Made by a program: the position numbers and the translations under genes. A stretch of DNA of 64,000 nucleotides. Origin: Mesorhizobium sp. WSM4904 (GTDB lineage: Bacteria > Pseudomonadota > Alphaproteobacteria > Rhizobiales > Rhizobiaceae). A model generated the notes under the pieces. The model saw only the letters and a program-made list of their open reading frames with translations. It was not told the DNA's origin and ran no database searches. The first letter of the stretch is position 1; each line of letters opens with the position of its first letter. The DNA lies in NCBI RefSeq assembly GCF_029674545.1, contig NZ_CP121354.1, forward strand, positions 6,271,001 through 6,335,000, written 5' to 3'. This document shows, piece by piece, positions 45,864 to 56,448 of the stretch.

Positions 45864-46598
45864 ATGACGCATACTCCCGACATCACCCGGCCGCCCAGAG
45901 ACCTGATCGACGCGCTAAGGGAGATCGGCGCCGCGACGGTTGCCGGCACGCTTGGCCATATGGGCTTTCGCAATCCGCATATGGTCGGTCCGGTAGCGCA
46001 GAATCACGGCAAGTCGATCGTCGGCCCGGCGCTGACGCTGCAGTTCCTGCCGCAGCGGCCGGATCTGTTCAACGAGGGAGAATATGCGGATCCGGAGACG
46101 CAGCTGCACCGGCACGTGCTCTATCACGCGCAGGAGGGCGACGTGGTCGTGGTCGACGCGCGCGGCGACATGAGCTCCGGCGTCTTCGGCGATATGATGT
46201 CGACCTATTTCAAGGGCAGAGGCGGCGCGGGCATCGTCATCGACGGATGCATGCGCGACCGGCCCAATGTCGAAAAGCTCGATCTGCCCCTCTGGTTGCG
46301 CGGCTGGACGCCCAACTACCATGTGCAAACCAGCATCTATCCCAACGCCGTCAACGTTCCGATTGCCTGCGGCGGCGTCACGGTGATCCCCGGCGACATC
46401 ATCGTCGCCGACGACGACGGGGTGGTGGTGGTTCCAGTCTCAATGGCCCCGCAAGTGATCGAGGACGCGAAGAAGCATCACGATTGGGAAGAGTTCTCGC
46501 GGGAGAAGCTGATGCAGGGCGCGCCGTTGCAACGCTATTATCCGCTGCATGACGATGCCCGCGGGGAGTACGAGGCGTGGCGCAAGACAAGGCGCTAG
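45864..46598 (+). CDS. RraA-family protein, probable class II keto-acid aldolase
   Basis: A 244-residue RraA/HMG-aldolase fold protein. Family members cleave 4-hydroxy-2-keto acids to pyruvate plus an aldehyde or acid, using a divalent metal, or inhibit RNase E in enterobacteria. Seen: ARGDMSSGVFGDMMSTYFKGRGGAGIVIDGCMRDRP (about 93-130), which holds the metal and pyruvate site (G-x-M/L-A-x-x-A-like loop and Asp in DGCMRD), and VTVIPGDIIVADDDGVVVVP near residue 178. Its place after a dehydratase makes an aldolase role far likelier than RNase control. The ATG follows GGAGTCC. Confidence 0.85.
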   Translation: MTHTPDITRPPRDLIDALREIGAATVAGTLGHMGFRNPHMVGPVAQNHGKSIVGPALTLQFLPQRPDLFNEGEYADPETQLHRHVLYHAQEGDVVVVDARGDMSSGVFGDMMSTYFKGRGGAGIVIDGCMRDRPNVEKLDLPLWLRGWTPNYHVQTSIYPNAVNVPIACGGVTVIPGDIIVADDDGVVVVPVSMAPQVIEDAKKHHDWEEFSREKLMQGAPLQRYYPLHDDARGEYEAWRKTRR

Positions 46599-46671
46599 GA
46601 GAAGCCAAGATAGCGCATGGATCACCTCGCGGCGGATAGCACGATCCAGGAAAATCAGCGCAAGAAGGCGG

Positions 46672-46748
46672 TGGTACCGTTGGCTGGGCTCGAACCAGCG
46701 ACCCCCAGATCCACAATCTGGTGCTCTAACCAACTGAGCTACAACGGC
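46672..46748 (-). tRNA. tRNA-His (GTG anticodon), alphaproteobacterial type
   Basis: A complete 77-base cloverleaf including an encoded CCA end. Acceptor GCCGTTG pairs with CAACGGT (G1-T72 wobble); D-stem GCTC/GAGC; anticodon stem CCAGA/TCTGG with loop TTGTGGA (anticodon GTG, 46712-46714 on the plus strand); T-stem GCTGG/CCAGC. The discriminator is A73 and the base before G1 is T, so the universal G-1 of other bacteria is not encoded. This is the form known from many alphaproteobacteria with their special histidyl-tRNA synthetase. Confidence 0.97.
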
Positions 46749-46897
46749 ACGTCCGCTTGAGCGCAATCGAGAAGAAATCATTCTCCGCGTCCGCTCTGTC
46801 GTCGGCGATGCGTCCCTTACGGGCTAACAGAGTCTAATTCAAGGCCTTTGATAAGGCAAAGATCGGTTCGGCGAACCGGCACCCGTTTTAGCCGGGC

Positions 46898-47016
46898 AAA
46901 AGAAAAGGCCGGCGGGAGGAGGTGCCGGCCTTTTCCTGTTACGAGCCAGCGGGAGGAGGAGCTGGCTGGTCACCCCGGAGAGCGAAGGGAGGAGGTTTCA
47001 CTCCCCGGGTATTCAT
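46898..47016 (-). ncRNA. Cuckoo-type/alpha-r14-like small RNA with three CCTCCTCCC loops
   Basis: On the minus strand, an RNA of about 119 bases made of three stem-loops, each presenting CCTCCTCCC in its loop: hairpin 1 (about 46973-47009) with stem CCGGGGAGTGAA/TTCGCTCTCCGG; hairpin 2 (about 46944-46967) AGCCAGC/GCTGGCT; hairpin 3 (46903-46934) AAAAGGCCGGC/GCCGGCCTTTT, a terminator with T-run. CCTCCTCCC is complementary to Shine-Dalgarno sequences, as in alpha-r14 of Sinorhizobium and CcsR RNAs of Rhodobacter. A good promoter lies directly upstream. Confidence 0.9.
46903..46934. terminator. Bidirectional terminator, third hairpin of the small RNA
   Basis: AAAAGGCCGGC, ten-base loop, GCCGGCCTTTT. 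A/T runs on both sides allow termination in both directions; on the minus strand it ends the small RNA before the tRNA-His gene. Confidence 0.85.
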
Positions 47017-47022
47017 CTGCTC

Positions 47023-47051
47023 AATCTATCGCACATCTATTTGTCTGACAA
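47023..47051 (-). promoter_or_regulatory. Sigma-70-type promoter of the small RNA
   Basis: On the minus strand: TTGTCA (47046-47051), 17-base spacer, TAGATT (47023-47028), giving a start near 47016 and an RNA of about 119 bases ending in the terminator T-run. Confidence 0.65.
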
Positions 47052-47084
47052 AATGCGACGTTTTGATGCAGTTCGCAGCGCGAA

Positions 47085-47546
47085 TCAGGCCGCCTTGACG
47101 TCCTTGATCGCCTTCTCGAAAGCGGTCTTGACCGGCTTGGAGACATCCTCGACGGCCTTGGAGGCAACGGTCTGGAAGTCCTTGGCCTGCTCGATGGCCA
47201 TCTCGACGCGCTTGCGCAGGAAGGAGGTCTGCAGCTCGACGACCTCGGAAAGCGTCTTGGCGCCGACCAGGGCTTCGAGATGCGAGAAGCTGGCCTCGGC
47301 GTTGGCGCGCAGGATGGCGATGGACTTGAGCGACAGGTCGCTGGAAACGGTCTTGGCGGTCTCGTAGGTCGACTCCAGAACCTTCTGGGTCTCCTCGGCG
47401 CCGTTCTTCAACTTGGCATAGGCCTCTTTCGACTGCTCGACGCCCTTCTCGGCGAAAGCGCGGATCTGGTCGGTGGCCTTGGAAGCGTCGAAGCTCGGGA
47501 ATTCGACGTTTTCGATGGTCTCAGCGGTCTTGCCAGTCTTGGACAT
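47085..47546 (-). CDS. Phasin family protein
   Basis: A 153-residue amphipathic helical protein of the phasin family, coating polyhydroxybutyrate granules. Seen: FDASKATDQIRAFAEKGVEQSKEAYAKLK (about 20-48) and ELQTSFLRKRVEMAIEQAKDFQTVASKAVED (about 103-133). The ATG at 47546 follows GAAAGGTTGGAAA. The upstream gap holds two TGC-N3-GCA dyads that fit PhaR-type operators. Transcription runs towards the small RNA gene. Confidence 0.92.
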   Translation of the reverse strand: MSKTGKTAETIENVEFPSFDASKATDQIRAFAEKGVEQSKEAYAKLKNGAEETQKVLESTYETAKTVSSDLSLKSIAILRANAEASFSHLEALVGAKTLSEVVELQTSFLRKRVEMAIEQAKDFQTVASKAVEDVSKPVKTAFEKAIKDVKAA

Positions 47547-47625
47547 TTTCCAACCTTTCAGGGGTAGCGGCTTTGACAGAAAGCCGTCTCGTTCATGTAT
47601 GATGGCAATATAAAGGCAACTTTTG

Positions 47626-47653
47626 TGCATTGCAATATCTTTGTTGCAGCGCA
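47626..47653. promoter_or_regulatory. Paired TGC-N3-GCA sites, candidate PhaR operators
   Basis: TGCATTGCA (47626-47634) and TGCAGCGCA (47645-47653), centres 19 bases apart, about 80 bp ahead of the phasin start. PhaR, the repressor of phasin genes in several alphaproteobacteria, binds TGC-rich dyads of this kind. Control of the divergent kinase gene is also possible. Confidence 0.45.
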
Positions 47654-47790
47654 CCATAAAAATCGCCATACCATTAACCACGCACCCAGAGATTTCGGCC
47701 GATACACGGCATGGCTTGTGGACCTTCGCCCCGTACGCTTTTATTAACAAAGCGTTAACCGAAAATGCCCGCTCCGGGGTTCGCCAGCAC

Positions 47791-50700
47791 ATGCCGCCTG
47801 AAAACTACTCCTTCCTCGATGTCGCCGTGCTCGATACGGTGCGCCAGCGCTTCGCCGCCGGAGACGCGCTTGCCATATTGTCGGCCGACCTCGAGCAGGT
47901 GATCTGGGCCAATGGTCCCGGCGCCGCGGTGTTCGGCTATCCTGATATCGAAGCCATCATCGGCGCCTCGGCACGGCTGCCGCTGATCACCAGGCGGCAG
48001 ATCATGGCGACCAGCGGCTTTCCGGACATCGGCAGCGACCGCACCATCACCGTCAGGCTGGCGACCGGCATGGTGAGCCGCGCCATCGGCTTGCTCGCCA
48101 GCACGGTGACGATGCCGGACGGCGAAAAGGCGATCCTGCTGGCGATACCAGCGGCACAGACCGGTTCGCGCAGTACCGCTGAAATCGCCAGCCGCGCCAT
48201 CGGCGGCTTCACCGAGGCCGGACATTTCATCGCCTTCGTCGACGCCCGCGGTCATGTCGAGGCGGCTTCGGAAGGCTTCGCGGCGCTTGGCATCAAGCCG
48301 GAAACCCTGGCTGCCCTTGTCGCGGACGTGGCATGCGCCGGAGACCGCGTCGTCAAGCGCCTTGTTCCCGGCGCAAGTACCTCCTACCCGGCCGGCTTCG
48401 CGCGACTGACCGACCAGCGCCATCTCCTGGTGGTGATCGACGAGGACCAGCTCGACGGCCAGCGGGACGACCGGCCTGGCGGCGATCAGGCGGCGGCGCC
48501 GGAAAGCGCGTCCGCCGCCCCCGAAGACAAGAGCATCGCCACCGAAGCCCAGTCGGTCCGAGAGCACGATATCTCGCCCCCGGCTGCGACCGCGGGTGGA
48601 GAGGCGGTTGCAACCCTGGCGAGCCCCGCTGATCGCGCCCAGCCAACGCAAGAGACCACGGCCGGCGCGCCGGATGCCACGAAGGCAGGCAAACGGACTG
48701 TCGATGCCGGCCCCACGCAGCACGACCACTGGTATTTCAACGCCGGCGGCGACGATGTGCCTGAGCAGGAAGCACCGGCGCGGGTCGAACCGACGGATAC
48801 CGTCGCCGAAAGCCGCCGGGATGTCGCCGAAACCGCCGCTCAGGCAGGGCCGGCCGCGGCTCGCAACATCGACCGTTCGGCGTCGCCGCTGCGTTTCGTC
48901 TGGCGCACCGACGCCGAGGGCAAATTCAGCGCGCTGTCGCCGGAATTCGCCGACATCGTCGGCAAGCCGGCCGCGGATGTGATCGGCCGCCGCTTCAAGG
49001 ATGTCGCCACGACTTTCGGGCTCGACGCATCGGGCGAGATCGCCACCCTGCTCGAGCGGCGCGATACCTGGTCGGGACGCTCGGTGCTTTGGCCGGTGGC
49101 GGGCACGGACCTGAAGATCCCCGTCGATCTTGCGGCGCTGCCCGTCTATGGCCGCAGCCGCGCCTTCGAGGGCTTCCGCGGCTTCGGCGTCGCGCGCAGC
49201 GCCGACGCCGTCGTCGATCCGGAAGCGCTGGGCATGGCGCTTGTACCCAATGGCACCGCGCCAGCCGAAGCCGAACCTGCCGCAGAGCAGCCGGCGGCGG
49301 AGCCGCCGAAGTCTGCCGACCCGTTCCGGGGCGAGGTGCCCGCGCTGGCCATCGTGCCGAAGCCAGAGCGGCGCCATGCCGACAAGGTGATCCGGCTGGC
49401 CGAGCACAGGCAGCCGGCCAACGACAAGCAGCCGGGAGCTGACAAGCCAGGAAGCGACAAGCCGGGACATGAGAGGGGCCTGTCGATCCTGGAGCGCAGC
49501 GCCTTTCGCGAGATCGGCGAGCGGCTGCGGAAGGACAGTGCCGGCCCGGCCGAGCCGCTGACGGCTGAAGTTGAAAAGCGGCCCGATGCAACCACCGCCG
49601 GCCCAGCGGCCGAACAACCGACGACCGGTGAGAGGAAGACCGGCGAATCCGATCTGGCAGCGCCTGTCGCGACCGGCCATGAGCCCGCCGCGCAGGAAGA
49701 TAACCAGCCAGACGCCGATGCCGATGAGACGGCCGAGGCACAGACCGAAGCGGAAGATCAAAAGGATCTGGCTCGGCTCGACGGCACCGACGATGCTTCC
49801 GAGGCAACCGGCGAGGAAGCCTCAACCGCGTCCGGTTCGCTGCTCGACTATGCCGGACGCGAGAAAGCCGCCGATGAAGCGCCGGGTTCCGAAACCCGCC
49901 AGACCGCCGCGACGGAAAAGGCGGCTGAGCCAAGGACTGAACGGCCGGCCGAGGCCTCTAACGCCGGCGCTGACGACGACAGCATGACGGCCGACGATTT
50001 TCGCGATGCGGAAGACAGCGAGGACTGGGCCGGACCCGACGGCGCCCTGCCCGCAGCTGAACAGCCCGGCGAAGCGAAAGCGACGCCTCCGGAACGGCCG
50101 CGCCTTACGGTGCCGCCGCTCAAGCTCGAAGGCTTCGTGCCGTCGGCCTTCTCCACCGGAGAGGAAGCGAGGGCGCCGGACACGTCCATCGTCGCCAGGC
50201 TGCCGGTGCCGCTACTCATCCATTCCGGCGATGTGCTGCACTACGCCAATGACGCCTTCCTCGAGCTCACCGGCTATGACGCGCTTGAGGACCTTACCGA
50301 TGCCGGCGGGCTTGGCGCGCTGTTCTCCGACCACTACGCCGACGACGGCGAGGCCGCCGAAAGCGACCGTTCGCTGAAGCTCACGACCCGCCAGGGCCAG
50401 GAATTCCCGATCGATGCGCTGCTGCGCTCCGTGCCGTGGCGCGACGGCAAGGCGCTGATGCTGGTGGTGCGCCGCTCCGGCGAGGACGAAGCGCCGGCGG
50501 CGCACTTCGGCGCGGCAAACGACGAGCCGAGCCAACAGCCGGACGTTTCCGAGCTCAAGTCGCGCATCGCCGAAATGCGCACCATCATCGACACCGCCAC
50601 CGACGGCGTGGTGCTGATCGGCCGCGACGGCAATATCCGCTCGATCAGCCGTCCGGCCGAAGCCCTGTTCGGCTTCGACAGCGACGAGATCGCCGGCAAG

Positions 50701-51672
50701 CCCTTCGCTTCGCTGTTCGCCATCGAGAGCCAGCGCGCGGCGCGCGACTATCTCGCCGGCCTCTCCGAGCCGGGTGTGGCCAGTCTGCTCAACGACGGGC
50801 GCGAGGTCATCGGCCGCGAGGCGCAGGGGCGCTTCATCCCGCTGTTCATGACCATCGGCAGGCTGCCCAACGACAGCGGCTTCTGTGCCGTCGTGCGCGA
50901 CATCACCCAGTGGAAGCGTGCCGAGGAGGACCTCACCCAGGCGCGCGCCGTGGCAGAGCGCGCTTCCTCGCAGAAGACGGATTTCCTCGCCCGCATCAGC
51001 CACGAGATCCGCACACCGCTCAACGCCATCATCGGCTTTTCGGAACTGATGGTGGACGAGAAGTTCGGTCCGGTCGCCAACGACCGCTACCGCGACTATC
51101 TGCGCGACATCAACCGTTCGGGCAATCACGTGCTCGACCTCGTCAACGATCTTTTGGATATCTCCAAGATCGAGGCCGGCCAGCAGGAGATGGCGTACGA
51201 AGCGGTGTCGCTCAACGACACGCTGGCCGAAACGGTGGCGATGATGCAGCCGCAGGCCAACCGCGAGCGCGTCATCATCCGCTCCAGCTTGGCCTCGCGG
51301 CTGCCGGAAGTGGTGGCGGACCTGAGAAGCGTGCGCCAGATCGCCCTCAACATCCTGTCCAACGCCATCCGCTACACCCAGGCCGGCGGACAAGTGATCG
51401 TCTCCACCGCCTACGAGGCCTCCGGCGACGTCGTCATGCGGGTGCGCGACACCGGCATCGGCATGACGCAGGCCGAAATCGAGCAGGCGCTGAAGCCATT
51501 CAAGCAGATCAACGCGCTGAAACGCGGCCGCGGCGACGGCACCGGCCTTGGACTGCCGCTGACCAAGGCGATGGTGGAGGCGAACCGCGCGCGCTTCACC
51601 ATCACCTCGACGCCCGGCGAAGGCACGCTGGTCGAGATCGCCTTCCCTTCGACGCGCGTGCTGGCCGAATAA
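47791..51672 (+). CDS. CbrA/PdhS-type PAS sensor histidine kinase
   Basis: A 1293-residue histidine kinase. Order: N-terminal PAS-like part (MPPENYSFLDVAVLDTVRQRF; about 1-220), a long Ala/Glu/Pro-rich linker with an embedded PAS-like segment (about 365-480), PAS domains from about 798 and 928 (LIHSGDVLHYANDAFLELTG; DGVVLIGRDGNIRSISRPAE), then HisKA with SHEIRTP (His1071) and an ATPase with NILSNAIRYT, DTGIGM and GTGLGLPL. The HisKA core closely resembles the PleC/DivJ homologues CbrA and PdhS, which control DivK phosphorylation and the cell cycle in Rhizobiales. No transmembrane helix, so it is cytoplasmic. The frame is open 56 codons earlier; MPPENY is the better start. Confidence 0.9.
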   Translation: MPPENYSFLDVAVLDTVRQRFAAGDALAILSADLEQVIWANGPGAAVFGYPDIEAIIGASARLPLITRRQIMATSGFPDIGSDRTITVRLATGMVSRAIGLLASTVTMPDGEKAILLAIPAAQTGSRSTAEIASRAIGGFTEAGHFIAFVDARGHVEAASEGFAALGIKPETLAALVADVACAGDRVVKRLVPGASTSYPAGFARLTDQRHLLVVIDEDQLDGQRDDRPGGDQAAAPESASAAPEDKSIATEAQSVREHDISPPAATAGGEAVATLASPADRAQPTQETTAGAPDATKAGKRTVDAGPTQHDHWYFNAGGDDVPEQEAPARVEPTDTVAESRRDVAETAAQAGPAAARNIDRSASPLRFVWRTDAEGKFSALSPEFADIVGKPAADVIGRRFKDVATTFGLDASGEIATLLERRDTWSGRSVLWPVAGTDLKIPVDLAALPVYGRSRAFEGFRGFGVARSADAVVDPEALGMALVPNGTAPAEAEPAAEQPAAEPPKSADPFRGEVPALAIVPKPERRHADKVIRLAEHRQPANDKQPGADKPGSDKPGHERGLSILERSAFREIGERLRKDSAGPAEPLTAEVEKRPDATTAGPAAEQPTTGERKTGESDLAAPVATGHEPAAQEDNQPDADADETAEAQTEAEDQKDLARLDGTDDASEATGEEASTASGSLLDYAGREKAADEAPGSETRQTAATEKAAEPRTERPAEASNAGADDDSMTADDFRDAEDSEDWAGPDGALPAAEQPGEAKATPPERPRLTVPPLKLEGFVPSAFSTGEEARAPDTSIVARLPVPLLIHSGDVLHYANDAFLELTGYDALEDLTDAGGLGALFSDHYADDGEAAESDRSLKLTTRQGQEFPIDALLRSVPWRDGKALMLVVRRSGEDEAPAAHFGAANDEPSQQPDVSELKSRIAEMRTIIDTATDGVVLIGRDGNIRSISRPAEALFGFDSDEIAGKPFASLFAIESQRAARDYLAGLSEPGVASLLNDGREVIGREAQGRFIPLFMTIGRLPNDSGFCAVVRDITQWKRAEEDLTQARAVAERASSQKTDFLARISHEIRTPLNAIIGFSELMVDEKFGPVANDRYRDYLRDINRSGNHVLDLVNDLLDISKIEAGQQEMAYEAVSLNDTLAETVAMMQPQANRERVIIRSSLASRLPEVVADLRSVRQIALNILSNAIRYTQAGGQVIVSTAYEASGDVVMRVRDTGIGMTQAEIEQALKPFKQINALKRGRGDGTGLGLPLTKAMVEANRARFTITSTPGEGTLVEIAFPSTRVLAE

Positions 51673-51705
51673 TCGCGTTTTCGGCTCGCGATCCGGGAAA
51701 GAAAA

Positions 51706-51726
51706 AAGGCGTCCAATGGACGCCTT
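51706..51726. terminator. Hairpin terminator after the kinase gene
   Basis: AAGGCGTCC-AAT-GGACGCCTT, 34 bp after the kinase stop. An A-run precedes it on the plus strand, so the T-tail faces the minus strand; probably works in both directions, more strongly for minus-strand transcripts. Confidence 0.65.
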
Positions 51727-51985
51727 GAAATGGGATTGCTGTCACAACGGGGACTTGAGCGAATCTGATCCTCAGGGGACGAGGAACGGGATTTCTCCCT
51801 CAAGTTACGTGCGACTATCGGCGCCGTCCCTTAACAAGTCCTTACCGGGGGTCGAAAAAATTTACGAATGTGTACCACTCGTGAAATCTAGGTAAATTCG
51901 ACCGCCACCTTTTGTTAACTATGCGGATGCCGTTCTACGACCTGGCGTATCGCGGACCTTGGCGATTGGCCGAAGCCCTCGTGAC

Positions 51986-52171
51986 GTCGTCATCCTTGGG
52001 CGAAGCAGGAGCGAAGCTCCGTCGCGGAGACCCAAGGATCCATGCCGTTACCTCAGCCGAAGAGTGCAGCGGGAGCAGAATTCTGTAAACGTTGCAACGC
52101 CTTAGCACACGGAATGGATCCTAGGGTCTGCGCGCGTCGCTTCGCTCCTTGCTCCGCCCTAGGATGACGAC
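51986..52171. repeat. Large inverted rhizobial repeat
   Basis: Left arm from 51986 (GTCGTCATCCTTGGGCGAAG, ending near AGACCCAAGGATCCAT at 52042) is the imperfect reverse complement of the right arm 52114-52171 (ATGGATCCTAGGGTCTGCGC, ending CCCTAGGATGACGAC). About 70 bp of A/T-richer DNA separates the arms. I recognise the arm as a dispersed rhizobial repeat. Confidence 0.75.
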
Positions 52172-52257
52172 CGCGAAGGCGTTTCGCTAATCTTGAACGT
52201 TGGGACGGGTCACTCCAACAAAGCAGGAAATCTCTGCCGGCAACAAGCCGCCTGGCT

Positions 52258-54219
<1,962 letters not shown>

Positions 54220-54481
54220 CGTTCCTCCCAAAGCGCGTCGCGATTGCGGCAGTTAAGCCTGATGTCGCCTGCGTCGTTGTCCCAAAACCGGCGTGGCGTT
54301 TGCGGGCCGGACGGGTTTATCGCTTATGCATACCGCAGCGCAGCAGAGCAAGATTTTGTTGGAATCGCCGACAAAGGATAGGGCGCAAATGCCATCGCAG
54401 GGCCATAAAGACTTGAAAAGCGTCAGCTCTCGGTTACACCCGTCGGGCGATTTGTCGGCAATGGAAGCATAACGGGGCGCG

Positions 54482-56389
54482 ATGCCATCATCTTTGATCC
54501 GGCGCGGAGTGTGGATGATCGGCGTTGCCGTGCTGGTCATCGCGCTCGCCCTTGCCGCCTTGCCGCTGATTGCCTCGACGCGCATCGTGCGCGACCGCAT
54601 CGCCTGGGAATTGAGCGCCTGGAGCGGTTTTCGCGTCACCATAGACGGCTCGCCGCGCATCGAGGTATGGCCGAAATTCCGGGCAATCCTCAGCGACGTG
54701 ACGCTGTCGCAATGGACCGAGACCGACGCGCCGCCGGTGGTCGAAGCCGAGCGCGTCGAGGTCGACCTCTCTGCCATGGCCGCCTTGCAGGGCGACGTCC
54801 AATTCTCGACGGCAAGGCTGGTGCGACCGACCATCAGGGTCGAGCGTACGGCGAGCGGCTTCTATCTGCCGCCGTTGCCGACCGGCGGCCGCATCACGCG
54901 CTCGATCGACACCGCGCGCGGCGTTGTCACCGCGAACCCGCAAAAGCCAGATCTCGGCAGACTGCCTTCCGATCCGTTCGGCACCGTCGAGTTCCGTGAC
55001 GGCCGCATCGTGACCTCGGCCGGCGGCAAGGACACCGAGATCCTGAGCAGCCTCAGCGGCCAGGTGAACTGGGCGGCGATGAACAGCGAAGCCGCGCTCA
55101 CCGCGACCGGTATATGGCGCGGCGAGAGCGTCCAGGTCGATTTTTCCTCGGCCAAGCCGCTGGTGCTGTTTGCCGGCGGCGTCGCGCCCGTCACGTTCGC
55201 CTTCAAGGCGGCGCCCGCCACGCTCTCCTTCGACGGCGTCGCCTCGATGTCGGAGAACGCCTATCTGGACGGCCAGGCGAAATTCGCCGCCCCTTCGCTG
55301 AGACGCCTGCTCGAATGGTCGCAGGCCGGCATCGCGCCCGGCGCTGCGATCGGTTCCGTCTCGGTCACGAGCAAGGTGACGGCGTCGGCCGGACGGGCGA
55401 AATTCGAGAACACGACGGTAGCGCTGGACAACAATCCCGGCATGGGAGCGCTGGACTTTTCGTTCAGCGAGGCGCTGCCCGTCATTTCCGGAACGCTCGC
55501 CTTCGACACGCTCGATCTTCGGTCGTTCCTTTCAGCTTTCACGCCGATCGCTCCGGCCGGCCAAGCGGGTCCCGGCGAGATCGACACCAGCTTCGCCGAC
55601 AAGATCAACCTCGATCTCAGGCTGTCGGCGGCGCACGCCACCGCCGGCCCGGTCCAGCTGGCCGACGTCGCCGCAACCGCGCAGGTCAAGAACGGACTTG
55701 CCGTCTTCGACATTTCCGACGCATCTGCCTTCAACGGCAACATCCAGAGCAGCCTGCGTTTCGACCGCAAGCCGGACGGCACTCAGGTCGAAATGCGACT
55801 CCTGGCGTCGGATGTCGATACCGGGGCCTTCGCCACCGCGGCGGGGATGACGCGACTGGTGCCGGCCGGCACCGGCACCGTCTCGGTCATCCTCAAGGGG
55901 CCGGGCAAGGCCTGGGATTCCATCTTCGAGAATGCCGACGGATCCTTTTCGGCAACGTTCGGACCAGGCTCGCTCAACGGGCTCAACCTGCCCGCCTTCC
56001 TCAAGCGCAACGAACAGGGCGGATTCTTCGCGCTCGACGACGTCGCCGACGGCTCGCTGCCGATAGAGGGCGCCGAGATCAAGGCGAGCATCTCGAAAGG
56101 CGTGGCGCGGCTGGACAAGGCGGAGGTCAATTCACAGAAGTACAAGATCTGGCTTTCGGGCATCGCCTCCTATAGCGGACGCGGGCTGGCGCTCTCCGGC
56201 GGCGTCATCCCGAACGGGCAGCCTGCGCAGCAACAGCCCGCACAGCAACAGCCGGCGCAGCAACCGGCCGCCGGCGGTCAGGCGGCCGTGCAGGCGCCGC
56301 CGCCACCAAAGCAGTCGCTGTTCTTCGTCGGCGGCAACTGGAGCACGCCGTTCATCTCGCCAATCAGCCGGGGCGTTTCAGGCCAGTAA
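54482..56389 (+). CDS. AsmA family protein
   Basis: A 635-residue AsmA-like envelope protein: one N-terminal transmembrane helix (about 8-32, GVWMIGVAVLVIALALAALP), a long beta-rich periplasmic region, the AsmA C-terminal block (KGPGKAWDSIFENADGSFSATFGPGSLNGLNL near 470-500), and a Gln/Pro/Ala tail with the repeated unit QPAQQ (about 578-600). AsmA-like proteins are thought to move lipids between membranes. The ATG lies after GGGGCGCG; the upstream 260 bp contains no supported gene. It is the only gene between two minus-strand groups. Confidence 0.88.
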   Translation: MPSSLIRRGVWMIGVAVLVIALALAALPLIASTRIVRDRIAWELSAWSGFRVTIDGSPRIEVWPKFRAILSDVTLSQWTETDAPPVVEAERVEVDLSAMAALQGDVQFSTARLVRPTIRVERTASGFYLPPLPTGGRITRSIDTARGVVTANPQKPDLGRLPSDPFGTVEFRDGRIVTSAGGKDTEILSSLSGQVNWAAMNSEAALTATGIWRGESVQVDFSSAKPLVLFAGGVAPVTFAFKAAPATLSFDGVASMSENAYLDGQAKFAAPSLRRLLEWSQAGIAPGAAIGSVSVTSKVTASAGRAKFENTTVALDNNPGMGALDFSFSEALPVISGTLAFDTLDLRSFLSAFTPIAPAGQAGPGEIDTSFADKINLDLRLSAAHATAGPVQLADVAATAQVKNGLAVFDISDASAFNGNIQSSLRFDRKPDGTQVEMRLLASDVDTGAFATAAGMTRLVPAGTGTVSVILKGPGKAWDSIFENADGSFSATFGPGSLNGLNLPAFLKRNEQGGFFALDDVADGSLPIEGAEIKASISKGVARLDKAEVNSQKYKIWLSGIASYSGRGLALSGGVIPNGQPAQQQPAQQQPAQQPAAGGQAAVQAPPPPKQSLFFVGGNWSTPFISPISRGVSGQ

Positions 56390-56448
56390 TTTCCGAACAG
56401 CGCGCAACCGACAGGAAGGCAAGTCGCAGGTCGCGCCCGTCCTTTTCC

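Larger units (their letters stand above)
51673..52257. other. 585-bp gap: terminator and palindromic repeat, no gene
   Basis: Between the kinase and the convergent acetoacetyl-CoA synthetase gene. Besides the hairpin at 51706 it contains an A/T-richer segment (51790-51935) with no gene I can support, and the large inverted repeat at 51986-52171. Confidence 0.6.

Noticed and set aside
47755..49761. 668-codon minus-strand frame opposite the sensor kinase
   Set aside because: Shadow in the Ala/Glu/Pro-rich linker of the kinase; no domain or ribosome-binding site.
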